From Hortaea werneckii (lineage: Eukaryota; Ascomycota; Dothideomycetes; Mycosphaerellales; Teratosphaeriaceae), in assembly GCA_037044905.1 (NCBI GenBank), contig JBAOKB010000144.1, positions 2,108,001-2,172,000 of the forward strand: a stretch of DNA of 64,000 bases, in the 5' to 3' direction. The notes below the pieces were generated by a model. It saw only the letters and a list, made by a program, of their open reading frames with translations, searched no databases and was not told where the DNA came from. The position numbers and the translations under genes are program-made. Position 1 is the stretch's first letter; each line of letters opens with the position of its first letter. Below are positions 1-10,558 of this stretch, piece after piece.

Positions 1-621
1 GTGACTGGTGGATGAACTGGAAGACGAAGCAGATGAATGGCGGCGCTTCCGGCGACAAGCGACCAGAGCCCGAATTCAGATTATGGTTGAGCTATGGCGG
101 ATACTTGTTGAGTATGGTGGGCTTGCTAGTGTTTGGAATCCGCTTCCAGCAGGCGCCTCAAGGGGAGTGGAATGTCACGCCAATTGTAAGTGCTCTGAAC
201 GTCAAAAAGGCCAGTGCATGATACTGACACAAGAGAAGGTCGGTGTTGCTATCGCCGCTGCAGGTGGTCAAGTCATCACGACGGTCTTGGTCACCTATGC
301 TGTCGACTGTCACACGGAGCATTCGGCTAGCATTGGAGCCTTTGTCAATGTGGTCCGTCAAACATGGGCCTTCATCGGGTAAGATCTATGAATTTCCCCT
401 CATATCCCTCGACTTGACACTGACATGTAGACAGGCCTTTCTGGTTCCCGGACATGCTTGAGACTGTCGGCGGAGGCGGAAGCGGAGGTATCATGGCCGG
501 GTTGATCTTCGCTTGTGCCTGGCTGCCAACTGCCTTCTTGCAGTGGCGAGGCCAGAATTGGCGACAGACGAAGTCGCATGTCAGCGGCAAAGAAGGCCAA
601 GGGCGCCCTGAGATTCGATAG
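1..621 (+). CDS. MFS transporter, C-terminal part (5' end outside window)
   Basis: C-terminal part of a major facilitator superfamily transporter, a plasma-membrane multi-helix carrier; the substrate cannot be told. Three exons join in frame: 1-185, 239-378 and 435-621, with introns 186-238 (GTAAGT donor) and 379-434 (GTAAGA donor). The first exon is open to the window edge, so the ATG at 12 is internal. A hydrophilic stretch containing PEFRLW is followed by a hydrophobic helix (YGGYLLSMVGLLVFGIRF). Next come a helix with AAAGGQVITTVLVTYAVDC, the SASIGAFVNVVRQTWAFIGPF segment typical of late helices in fungal DHA1-type carriers, and a last helix ending in PTAFLQWRG. No frame break is seen. 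Family assignment rests on the pattern of helices and loops, not on an alignment. Confidence 0.75.
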
Positions 622-782
622 CGTGCTGCTATCCTGTACCAAAGACATTTCTATTCATACATATTGTAATTCAACTAGCAACGCTTCTACATGCACATTT
701 GGAACTCAAAAGACGTAGGCCCTTTTCGAAACTAGTTAAGTACATATCATAGCCACATGCGATGCGGATCCTACTGATAGCT

Positions 783-1372
783 CTACCGCTTGAGGTGCGG
801 ATCAAGCATTTCACCCATTCTCGTGGTATGGTGTCCCTGCAAATTGCCTTCCTGGCCTGTATACGGACCGGAACCTGGGATAGCTGCCGAAGCTTCACTG
901 CCAGGTAGAGTACCGGATGTGAACGGAGACCCAGACGTCTCCAGTGCTTTGCCATCCCCGCTCGAAGTCCCGATACTAGATCCGAACCCGGTCCCGGACT
1001 GCCCACCAACTGCGGCGCACCAGAGCTAGACACTGGCTCCCTCGCGCCAGCCGACCCACCAGCATTGTTGTCACTACGCATACCGATTTCCCGGTCCAGC
1101 CGCTGGATGTCCTCCTTGCTCAGAAGCCCACCGGCTTCGGCTGCGGCAGTGTGGGGATCTTGCTGCTCTAGCCCTGTGCTTGAGCCGTGATGTGATCTTG
1201 AATGAGACGAGTGCGCGGATTCCTTGTCCGCTGTGTAATCTTGCTGGGCTGCAGCGATGTCTTCTGCTCGGCGGCCGGTGCCCATGTCGGATACAGAGTC
1301 TCCTCCAGATGCTGCAGCGGTCATACTCTTTTGTCCTGCTGCCGTTTTCTCTCCCGGCTGTGCTTTATGCAT
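783..1372 (-). CDS. Hypothetical Ser/Gly-rich protein, one frame break
   Basis: Function not recognised. The ATG at 1372 opens a hydrophilic, Ala/Ser/His-rich protein with a conserved-looking segment LLSKEDIQRLDREIGMRSD about 85-105 residues in. Near 985-996 the frame must shift by one base, as if a G were missing beside CCGGGACCGGG. After that the minus strand reads SGSPFTSGTLPG, GPYTGQEGNLQGHHTTRMGE and ends LDPHLKR-stop at 783-785. That tail looks like real protein, whereas the unshifted frame runs on into Arg/Leu-rich sequence of no special character. The full product would be about 195 residues, soluble and probably disordered. The stop lies within 165 nt of the convergent MFS gene. A genuine frameshift allele is possible, but a consensus error fits the pattern across the window. 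Confidence 0.5.
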
Positions 1373-1814
1373 GCTGTCTGCGCTGCTGGAGGGGTGGTTC
1401 TAGAGATGTGCAGTCTCTGGCGATTTGGGTTGCAAGTGAGCACTGAGTACACTCGCTTAAGCTTGTTTGGTGAACAGTTGTAGGACGCAGATCTATAAGT
1501 CAGTTGATGTGGTATGCAGGAGATTCTTCAAGGAGGCCTTTGCAAACATGAAGGAAATCACTGACTTGAACGGCTGACTTCCTCTCCATGCTATAGGGTC
1601 CTACATATGTATCATGTTCACGATGACGTTGGTGAAGTTGCGCAGCTCCAGATGCCAACCTTGCGTGAAACTCTGTCGGAGCTGGATGACGTCTGGCAGT
1701 ACCTCTCCGCAAAATGTCTTAGAAGGCATCTTTTTATGTTTCTGTGGAAGACAACTGATGAAATGCGCTCCTGTACTATTGGAAAGCGCTTTCAGACCAT
1801 GTTTGACCTGCATC

Positions 1815-2212
1815 TCACTTTGCCTTTTGCTCAGGCTGCAGCGTGCTGCCCATCGTCTTCCTAAGCCGTTGCAGTGCATCCTTGAACGGCCAAAAGCCGT
1901 CCAGCATGGTCTGGAATAGGTATTCAATGTCTTCATATTGGAAAATGTTCTCAAATCCTGTGATTTCTTCTAAGAACACAGAAAGGATGAATCGGCCCAG
2001 GTATCACCAAGCTTTATCGCACGTGCGCTCATAAAGTCTGTGCTTGCGAGGTCCGATTCTCAAGGCCGTGGTAGATTTCTGAGACTGATCGCGCGCTTAC
2101 TCCTGGAGATGTTCTGAAGGATTTGCCAGCTCGAAATGTTCCGAGTTGGGTAGCGAGGGCATTCGCATTCTTGCAATGTCCGACGAGACAGGAAACGATG
2201 TGTTCTTGGCAT
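1815..2212 (-). CDS. Small two-exon hypothetical protein (about 88 aa)
   Basis: Weakly supported small gene, not recognised. Exon 1 (2212-2101) begins MPRTHRFLSRR and ends ILQNISR. A GTAAGC donor at 2100 and a TTCTTAG acceptor ending at 1970 remove 131 nt. Exon 2 (1969-1815) continues in frame with KEITGFENIFQYEDIEYLF, then MLDGFWPFKDALQRL, and stops at 1815-1817. The exon-2 frame reads like protein (amphipathic, aromatic-rich) and is closed by a stop just upstream of the acceptor, which argues for a splice there. The gene begins only 66 nt downstream of the stop of the same-strand protease-like gene. The first exon could start further upstream or belong to a longer transcript. Confidence 0.35.
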
Positions 2213-2278
2213 GGCGGTGTGGGCTGCACATTGCAATACTCGTAAAGACGACCTTGCGCGTAACGGAGACAACCTCTT

Positions 2279-4203
2279 TCATCTCACCGGGTCTCTTGCC
2301 TCATCCGCCGGCAACTCCTTCGGGTCTTGGTTTGCATCCATCTCCACCGGCTCGGGAGACGTAGCTTCAGCCTCATGTATTTCCTGCACCGGCTTGTGAC
2401 CGTTATCATGGCCAATCGAGTAATTGTACTGCGGCGGAGAATGTGGGCCGTCTGGCGTAGCGTAGTGGGCATAAACGGTCTTCGGTTCTTCCTCCGCCGG
2501 CTGCTGCTGCTGTTGCTCATCGGTTGAATGAGACTTCTTCCTTCGTCGCACCTGCCAGAGAATGAAGCCTAGTACTAGCGCCACACCCACAATGACCCCA
2601 ACGACAATTCCTGCTATCGCACCCCCAGAAATACCGTTGTCGCTGCTTTCGCTGCTCTGGGGATCAGACGAGCCCCCGACTTCAGTATCGTTGCTGCCGG
2701 CTTTACTCGTGACATCTTTCAAATGGCCCTTCCACGTATCCTCCCAGGAGGCCGCACCGTCTGTAGGCTCCAGATCATCAGTGTCTGGGAAAATAGTCTC
2801 GACGCTCTCGCCATCGAATGCGGGTCCAGGGGCTTGCGCTAGAAACTTCGTGTTCCCCTTTTTAGCCATGAAGGCTGCTTGCAAAAAGGCACGTCCTAGG
2901 CGAGGTTCTATCCCACCCTCGACGACTTTTGTAGGACGGCAAGGGAAGTAGGGCGTGGGCGAGTCTGTAAGTGGCTGATCCAGTGTCAGATTGAGCAAGG
3001 CAAAGGGAACCTTGATCGTCTGAGGCGCAAGGTTGTTGTCGTTAAAAGTGAAAGTCAGATGATGAGGCGAGGTCACTATCTGCTCAAAGGCCTCGTCATC
3101 GGTATTCCAGAAATAGAGGTCAAAGTCTTCGTTATAAGTGACCGGCAAGTATTCGGCGATTGCATCGCAGGTGCTTCGGGGCAAATACTTGTGGGTTGTC
3201 AGTATGAGTAACGTCTCAATGCTGATTGAGCAGGCTTGGAACTCACCAGGTAGGGAAAGCCACTGCCAACGCCGATACTCATTGCTGTAGTGTTTGAGTC
3301 AGATGATCGCAGCAGACCATTTTGAGTGCCCGAGGGTAAACCCTTGAAGACCGAATCTCCAGAGCTTACATTCAAGCCAATGTCGGTAAGCATGAAGCTG
3401 TCGCCTTGCGTCACAATCGGCTCACTCTGACAGCGAGACTTGTCGTATCCTCCCAGTATCAGGCTCCCGGTGATGTTTGGGAAGACCGAACCAACGTGCA
3501 AGCTGTAAGACTCAGACGGGATAAATCCATTGTGGTTTGCACGTGGTAGTATTTTCATGGCGCTAATTTGGGTTCCGTTCTGGGCAGTCCAGGTAATATT
3601 CTCGCGTAGGCTGCTCAATGAAAACTATTTTGGTCATTATCAATGCAATGCGGGCATTCAAACGGTCGTTCAACTCACAAATCCAGTACTGAGCGTGTAA
3701 GATGCACCGCCAGGATACGTGATACTGTAGTTGTTGGATAAGATGATAGCAGATTTGTCCAGGTTGTTCACCTGGGTCTTGCCATTCGCATCGGCTCCTC
3801 TGTAAATGGTCATGCGGTTCATAATGTATTGGCCTGAACCCTCCAGGCCCAGTAATTCAGAGGCTTCGGGCCCTGCAGCGCTTGCGCCAACATCTGCGCT
3901 GGCCTTTTCAGATCCATTGTTTATCCGCCAACTATCTGATATAGGCTCCCATAGGTCGTCGCTTGAAGGACAATTGTCGTGTAAGTCACAGGCGCTTATG
4001 TTCACAATCATGCTGATCTCTGCCTGGCTTGGTATCATCTTCATAGGTTTTGGCGGCCAGTCGACTCCTTGCAGGATATACCACCACGGCCCATCTGGTC
4101 CAACGGAAGAGTCATTGGTGAACACGATCGGGCAAGGCGAAGGGCTCTGGGGAACCTGCGCCGCACCGCATACTAGTAGAAGCGCAAGAGCGAAGGGCAG
4201 CAT
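2279..4203 (-). CDS. Membrane-anchored aspartic-protease-like protein, catalytic Asp residues not found
   Basis: Pepsin-fold (A1-like) type I membrane protein of about 603 residues. Exons are 4203-3679, 3624-3247 and 3187-2279; the introns have GTGAGT donors, and the first has a TGATAATGAC branch region before TAG. It has a signal peptide (LPFALALLLVCGAAQ), many N-glycosylation sequons, and one membrane helix at about residues 490-513 (AIAGIVVGVIVGVALVLGFI) followed by RRRKK and a Gln/Glu/Pro-rich cytoplasmic tail. The C-lobe signature is visible as GSGFPYLYLPRSTCDAIAEYL, but the position that is Asp in DSG/DST of active enzymes reads IGVGSG. No DTG is seen in the N-lobe either. It is therefore probably a pseudo-protease, perhaps a wall or surface binding protein. 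The reading frame is intact, so the losses are not caused by a frame break. Confidence 0.7.
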
Positions 4204-4920
4204 AATGTGGCGATTGTCGAGCTGCCAGCGCAGAGAACAGATAGATTGGCCGTGAGGACAAGGAATTTGGATGCAGATGGGACCGGCATACGGTGCCTCG
4301 TTCTATGTACGCATCTGGCAGACCCTCGGTCTTTAATCGCGTTGCGGCGACAAGCCAGCGAAGGATCGGCGCACAGAGAGCTAAATCAGGTCACGCCGTC
4401 GAGGCAACAATCTCAATCATGCTAGCCGGTGAAGGAAGATGCAGGGAATATCGGTTGGGGGCTGAATGCACCTAGCAATTCTCTTGGGTTGGCCACAGCC
4501 TTGCTAAGTGGCCCGCCGGACCGCTTTGCGCGGTAGACGACCCCATTGCCAAAGCCAGCGCTGGAACCATGCCAACGGTGGTTTCATCTGAAGGCTTCGT
4601 CTGGTGAAGGATGCGCTCAGGACGGTGGAGTTCACGAACGCTGGTGAGCATGGACTCGCTTCAATTTAATGTCTGCATGATGATAGACTTTCGGGAATTT
4701 GACGGCCAGCCCCGCCGTGCCCGCTCCTTCGGCTGCGCCACGGTTCAAGCGGGATGATGTGGGATGGATGACTTTTTGCATGTGACGGAGTGAATGACGA
4801 GTTCGCGATCTGAAATTATTGGTGCTGTTGTCGTCGTTGCATAGTACCAGCACCACCTTGGGCGGAAGCACAGCTACACACTTACATCCTGAAGTCGGAT
4901 CGCATTGCCACACCCTAACC
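4204..4920. other. Intergenic, divergent 5' flanks
   Basis: Between the divergently transcribed protease-like gene and the PBDC1 homologue. No gene or RNA recognised; presumably holds both promoters. Confidence 0.4.
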
Positions 4921-5562
4921 ATGTCTCTCACCAGCCCCGCGGGTCCCATCGACCCGAACCAAGCAGACAACTTTGAAGAGATCGAGAAGCAATTCGCTGT
5001 CAAGGGTAGGCGCAAAAGCTATATCACCTTGTCTCTATCATGTCCTAATGTCTGATCGCTGCAGTCGTCGAGCACATGACCACCTACTGGGCCATCCTGG
5101 AAAAGATGCCTGGCTCCAAGCTCCGTCTCACCAAGATGGACGACGAGATTCTCGATCATTTCAAGAGCGAATTCCCCGACTATGACCTGAAGGCAACCAT
5201 CAACGAGGATGAGATGAAAAGTAAGGAGGGCAAGGAGAGGTGGCGGAACTTCATCAACTCATATGAGAAGAAGATTGAGGACTACAACTTCGGTACCATG
5301 CTCCGATCGAACCCATCTTTCGAATACGGCGAGAAGGAGAGCATTTTCGGTAAGTTGTACACGTGATATTTGGACTGGCTCTTTTGGCTGATAGTCCGTG
5401 AACAGCGGTGCGCATGCAGTTCTACGCCATTGAAATTGCCAGGTAAGTCTCTCCAGCAGCGGATAACGCCTCATGATCCAATTTATACTGATTTGGCGTA
5501 GGAACCGTGCTGGGTTGAATGACTGGGTCTACGAAAAGGCCCAAAAGGAAGGGTCGGCTTGA
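4921..5562 (+). CDS. PBDC1 / Chp1 family protein (polysaccharide biosynthesis domain-containing 1)
   Basis: Homologue of human PBDC1 and yeast YPL225W (Chp1), a small cytosolic protein known in yeast as a co-translational chaperone for the translation factor eEF1A. Four exons join in frame: 4921-5005, 5065-5349, 5406-5442 and 5502-5562, giving about 155 residues, the usual family size. Family features are the N-terminal NFEEIEKQFAVK, the HMTTYWAILEKMPGSKLRLT helix, the IEDYNFGTMLR segment before the FEYGEKESIF region, and the FYAIEIARNRAGLNDWVY C-terminus. All introns are short with GTAGGC or GTAAGT donors. The older name is misleading: nothing here suggests polysaccharide synthesis. No frame breaks are present. 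Confidence 0.9.
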
Positions 5563-6110
5563 GCGAAGTCTGCTTATAATGACTCTCCTGGAGCAGCACT
5601 AGCAGAGCCTTTTGTACAGTGCTTGGGCGCGACTACTGCCGGAGCTTTCCTGCGGTGTTGCGACGGGGGGTATGAGGGCAGTGCGCTCTTTGCGTTCTCA
5701 ATCTCCTGCAAGAGGTGGTCATTGTATTCGCTGAGCCACTGGGCGGCTGCTCAAATGAATCTCAAGAGCCATCGCGCTTGCCTTTGATGAGGTCGCGGTA
5801 AATGAAGACGATTTGTGGACACATGACCGAGTGCTGATGATAGTCGAGTCGGGCCTTTAGACTTTGCAGAAGATGTTCAATGTGCATAATGTGAATGAGG
5901 GATGAAACGCTATGTCTTGGCGGCGGCGAATAGAACAATACTAAGATGGCTTTCTCCTTTCGGCTCCGAGCGGCCGCAAGAAGCAGCCTAACTTCAACGT
6001 CACTTCGATTGGGATCTTGTTTCTGGTCAAGACATTTGTAATTTCGTCAGAGCCTGGAAAGGCAATACACCACGTTCTTTGCTAATGCGACACTAACCTT
6101 CAGCTTCCGG
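5563..6110. other. Intergenic
   Basis: Downstream flank of the PBDC1 homologue and upstream flank of the ABC exporter. Branch- and acceptor-like sequence (CACTAACCTTCAG) at about 6091-6103, just before the chosen ATG, leaves room for an upstream non-coding or short coding exon of the transporter. Confidence 0.3.
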
Positions 6111-9100
6111 ATGGCAGCATCTCGCGTGCTTCAGCAATGTCTTCACAAGGCAGCAGTCGGCCAGGAACGACCAGCATCCAGACAAAGCACCAAATCGGAC
6201 CTCGTCAGCGAGGGTAGTTCAGCCAACAGCCAACAAGACCAAAAGGCGCCATGGAAGGCTCTCTTCTTCTTCACCACCAAGGCAAACTTGCCTATCCTCA
6301 TATCCGCAGTGATCTGCTCGATTGCTTGTGGCGCTATTATGCCCATAGAAGCCTTCATTACTGGCAAAATCTTTGACGGCTTCTCATCGTTCGCCTTGCG
6401 CAAAACCGGTGCGGCAGAATTTTTGGATCACCAGAAGAAGTATGTCGTCTATCAAGTTGCGCTTTCTGGTGCCAGCTGGGTCTTTCATTCCTGCGAATTC
6501 ATGCTGTGGCTTGCCTTCGGTGAGCTACAGGCTAAGAGTGCGAGAGACCGCCTCTTTCATGGTTTGCTGGAGAGAGAATTGAGTGGTATGACATGCGCAA
6601 GAACGGCATTGGTGCACTCCTGCCACGGTTGCAGACACAGATCCGTGACCTCCAGCTCGCAGTCGCCCAACCACTCGGCATGCTGGTCTGTGCTATCGCA
6701 CAATGCATCTTGTCACTAGCTGAAGCCTTCTACTTCTCTTGGAAGTTAACGCTGGTGACGCTCGCATCTGCACCGCTCTTGATTATTGCAATAACGTTCA
6801 TCAGCGCGCGCATGCAAGCGTACATTGAGAAGCAGCAGGCGAAACTCGCAGAGTCGCAAAAGTACTGCTTAAACGCTTTCGGTGCCATCGAGACTGTGAA
6901 GTGTTTCAACGGACAAGACATCGAACGACAGAAATACATGATAAGGATTCGAGAGGCCGCTCAATGCTATTTCAAGGTAGTCAAGTGGAATGGCTTGATG
7001 ATGTCGGCTGGTGTCGTGCTCACATCAGGAATGATCGTGCAGGGGTTCTACTATGGCGGCGTTCTCATCAGGAAAGGGGAGGTAACACCAGGAACTGTCG
7101 TCACCTGCTTCTTCTCTGCCATTGGCGCTTTTAGTGCACTGCAGTTGGTGATGCCACATATGATGACTCTCGAAAGGGCAGGACTGCCGGCTCGACGTTG
7201 CGTGCGGTCATGGCAGAGATGGATAAGGGTACCTTCCAGCGGCGTCCCTCTGGACTTCTTGCTCCTCTAGAATGTCGTGGCGAGATTGAAGTCCGCAACG
7301 CCACTTTGCATATCCGGCGCGACCAGATCAGCTCGCCCTGGATAATGTGTCGATGTTCATACCGAGTGGCGAGATGACATTCCTCATTGGCAAAAGCGGC
7401 TCTGGGAAAAGCACCCTCAGCCAATTACTGATGAGATTCTACTCGGCATCGCAAGGTCAGGTCTTGGTCGACGGCATTCCGCTTGAGTCATTACGTGTCG
7501 ACTGGCTGAGGTCTAACGTGACCTTGGTGGAGCAACAAAGCCTACTCTTCAACGATACTGTCTTTCAGAACATTGCCTTTGGCAAAGAGGATTACGAGGA
7601 TGTTACGAAGTCCGAAGTCTTGGAGGCTGCAGAGTTTGCGTTGTTGCAACTGATGATTTCGGATATGCCAAAAGGTTTAGAAACCATGGTTGGTCACAAG
7701 GGCGGCACAATGTCCGGTGGACAAAGGCAGCGTATGGCTTTAGCAAGAGCAAGGCTGCGCGATACCCCAATCTTGATGCTCGATGAGTCGACAAGCGCGC
7801 TGGACTATATCAGCCGTCAGCTGATGATGGATGCAATTCGACAGTGGCGGCATGGCAAGACGACGATTGTCATCACTCATGATATCGCTCAAATTTTGCC
7901 CGATGACTACATATTCGTACTTGAGCATGGAAAGTTGGTGCAAGAGGGATATCGAAAGCACTGGCACAGATGAAGGACACACCCTTTCAGGACTTTCTAG
8001 CGCCTGATGAGAGGGCACTCACTTCCCCATTTGACTCTCGCAAAGGGACTGCCTTCAATTCGATTCATACCCGCGGCTCCTCGCTGGACTCGCCGTTGGA
8101 AGACGAGCAGCAGGAACATGTACTGCATGACCCACTGGAAGCTCGCCTTGATGCCAGTGAAAACAACAATCGCGTTTCGTTTATGCCTGCTGCATTCACC
8201 AAGGGCAGTCCAGTTCCTTTTCTGGGTGCCTTGGCGGAATGAAGGGTACAGGCTCACCATGGATGCGATTGGCACAGGCGTCCACTCCGCCTTCAACTTC
8301 TCCTGTCGAGCCGTCAAGGAGCAGCTGGTTGTGGGAAACGGATGTCGGTTCTAAAACTGTCATACAAAAACAGAACGCCCAAGACGCCGGCGGATGGTCA
8401 ACAAAACTGGAGCAACTAGTTGACAAGGCCGGCAAACGCGCGCTAGATGCCAGGAAGACGGTCGATGGTGTGAGAAGGCGGAGAGTGATGCGGAACGAAG
8501 AAGATGGGGTGCCTTTGAAAACCATTGCGGAGGAAGAAGAAGAGAAGCCGGCCCCGCTTGTAAGCCAAAAGGAAAAGAAACTCACCACGATACTTGCCAC
8601 CATCTGGCCCATTCTCGACTGGAAGTACAGAATCTTAATGATCATTGGGTTCTTCGGATGCAGCGTCCATGCTGCTGCTAATCCGGTGTTCTCGTTTGTT
8701 CTTGCACAACTCGTGGCAACATTCTCGCTACCTGGCAATCAGCAAAGCAAACAACTCCTTTACTCCATGATGATCCTCCTGATAGCCTTCACCGATGCCT
8801 TTAATTGCTGGGTGCTGCGCTTCCTGCTAGGTACATGCGGCCAGGTCTGGACCGACAATTACCGCGAAAGAGCTATAGAACGACTGCTTGACCAGCCGAA
8901 AGCATTCTTTGACGAACAGGAGAATGCGGTCTCGCACCTTAGCGATTGTCTGGATCGCTATGCCGAGTACATGCGAGAGCTGCTCGGTATCTTCACGGGG
9001 CTGGGCTACATTGCGTTCCTGATGTGTCTCATCTCAGTGTTGTGGGCGATTGCAACGCAATGGAAAATGGCTTTGATCGCCTTGGCAAGCGTACCCTACA

Positions 9101-10473
9101 TCTTCGGAGCAACAAGGGTGTTTGCTAGAGTTAGCGGGAAGGGAGAGTCTCAGCAATGATGCCGCGGAAGACGCTTCTGCCATCTTCATGGAAACGTTTA
9201 CAAACATCAAAACGGTACGGAGCACTGACCCTAGAGCTGCACTTTAGAAACAAGTACATCACGGCCACGAACCATGCGCTTGTTGTTGGTGTGAAGCGCT
9301 CCTTCTACACTGGCTTCTTCTTTGGTGTCTCGGACTCCGCAGGCCATTTGCCCAGGGTCTGGTGCTGTACATTGGCTCGTGGCTCGCCTCCCAAGGAACG
9401 AGCGTCAACAGTGTGATTCAGGTCGCCGTCATTCTCACTTTCGCTATCGTCGGACTGGGTGGGATTCTGGAGTGCATACCCCAAATCGGTAACTCACTGG
9501 ACGCAGCATCTCGATTCCTGCGTCTGTCCGAAGCTGGAGAAGAGCTCGCACGAGCATCTCGGCGACACTCGCATCGAGACTATAGGAGAGATCGTCTTTG
9601 ACAATCTCCGCTTCGCATATCCATCTCGCCCTGAGCAACTGGTCCTAAAAGACATCAATCTCCGGATCCAGCCCGGGACGTGCACAGCAATAGTCGGCGG
9701 CTCTGGCTCGGGCAAGTCAACAATCGCTTACTTACTGTTGGACATATGGTCGACTACGCAGACGCCGCTCCCTGGATTCGCTAAAGCCGGCGAGCTGACA
9801 ATCGGTGGTCGCGACGTCCAGAGCATTTCAACACCCGCGCTCCGCTCGCTAATCGTCTCCGTCTCCAGACACCCACTTTGTTTGCAGACACCGTGTACGA
9901 AAACATAGCTTACGGCCTTGCAGAAGAATCACCTCATAACAATCTTCCGTCTGTCGTTCGAGCAGCGAAGCAGGCGGGTATCCACGACTTTATCACAAGT
10001 CTTGCGCACGGCTATAACACATTAATAGGCGATGGAGGGATGGGCCTGTCTGGAGGGCAAGCCCAGCGTGTCGCAATCGCACGCGCACTCGTACGCCAAC
10101 CCTCCGTCTTGATCCTAGACGAAGCCACTTCAGCTCTGGATGTCGAATCGGCCGACCTCATCCGACAGACGATCAAAGACCTCGTCGAAGCTCCTGGGCG
10201 AGCCTTGACCGTCATCATCATCACCCATAGCAGGAACATGATGGAGTTTGCGGAGCACATCGTGGTGTCCTTGATCAAGGCCAGATCGTGGAAGAAGGCG
10301 AATTTGACGAGCTCATGATGAAAGGCGGCGCGTTGACGAATCTCTTGAGCGGTGGTGAGTGGGATGGCTCTCAGCGGCGAGGCAGGAAATCCAGAGCCAG
10401 AGGGACGCCGAAGTTGAAAGAGGTAGATTGGAGAGCGAAAGGCAAGACGCAGCGACGGCAGCGAATGAAGTAG
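6111..10473 (+). CDS. ABCB-type full ABC transporter, Ste6-like a-pheromone exporter; about 11 frame breaks
   Basis: Full-length exporter arranged TMD1-NBD1-TMD2-NBD2, acting in the plasma membrane or endomembranes. TMD1 carries the WYDMRKNGIGALLPRLQTQI stretch that recalls fungal Ste6-like (a-factor) exporters. NBD1 has Walker A GKSGSGKST, signature SGGQRQR, Walker B ILMLDE and H-loop VITHD. NBD2 has GGSGSGKST, LSGGQAQR, VLILDE and IIITHS. Both nucleotide sites look intact. The reading frame breaks near 6578, 7180, 7307, 7957, 8239, 9142, 9222, 9350, 9552, 9866 and 10270. Ten behave as one missing base and one (9142) as one extra, mostly beside short homopolymers. No nonsense codon is left once the frames are followed. 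That pattern favours sequence error over decay, though a young pseudogene is not excluded. Substrate (prenylated pheromone or another peptide/lipid) is inference; the start could lie further upstream. Confidence 0.75.
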
Positions 10474-10558
10474 ACCTAGGTGTATCTTTTAGGGAGATGC
10501 ATCTTTATAATACACTTAATCTTACAACCATGCATGGAGTGGAGAAGAATCCACAGCC

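Noticed and set aside
8196..8738. 180-codon antisense open frame in the ABC transporter
   Set aside because: Mirror of the coding strand; no motif, and the sense frame carries the family sequence.
6111..10473. Introns as an explanation for the breaks in the ABC gene
   Set aside because: Adjacent frames abut or overlap within a few bases at each break, leaving no room for an intron, and no GT-AG pair fits.
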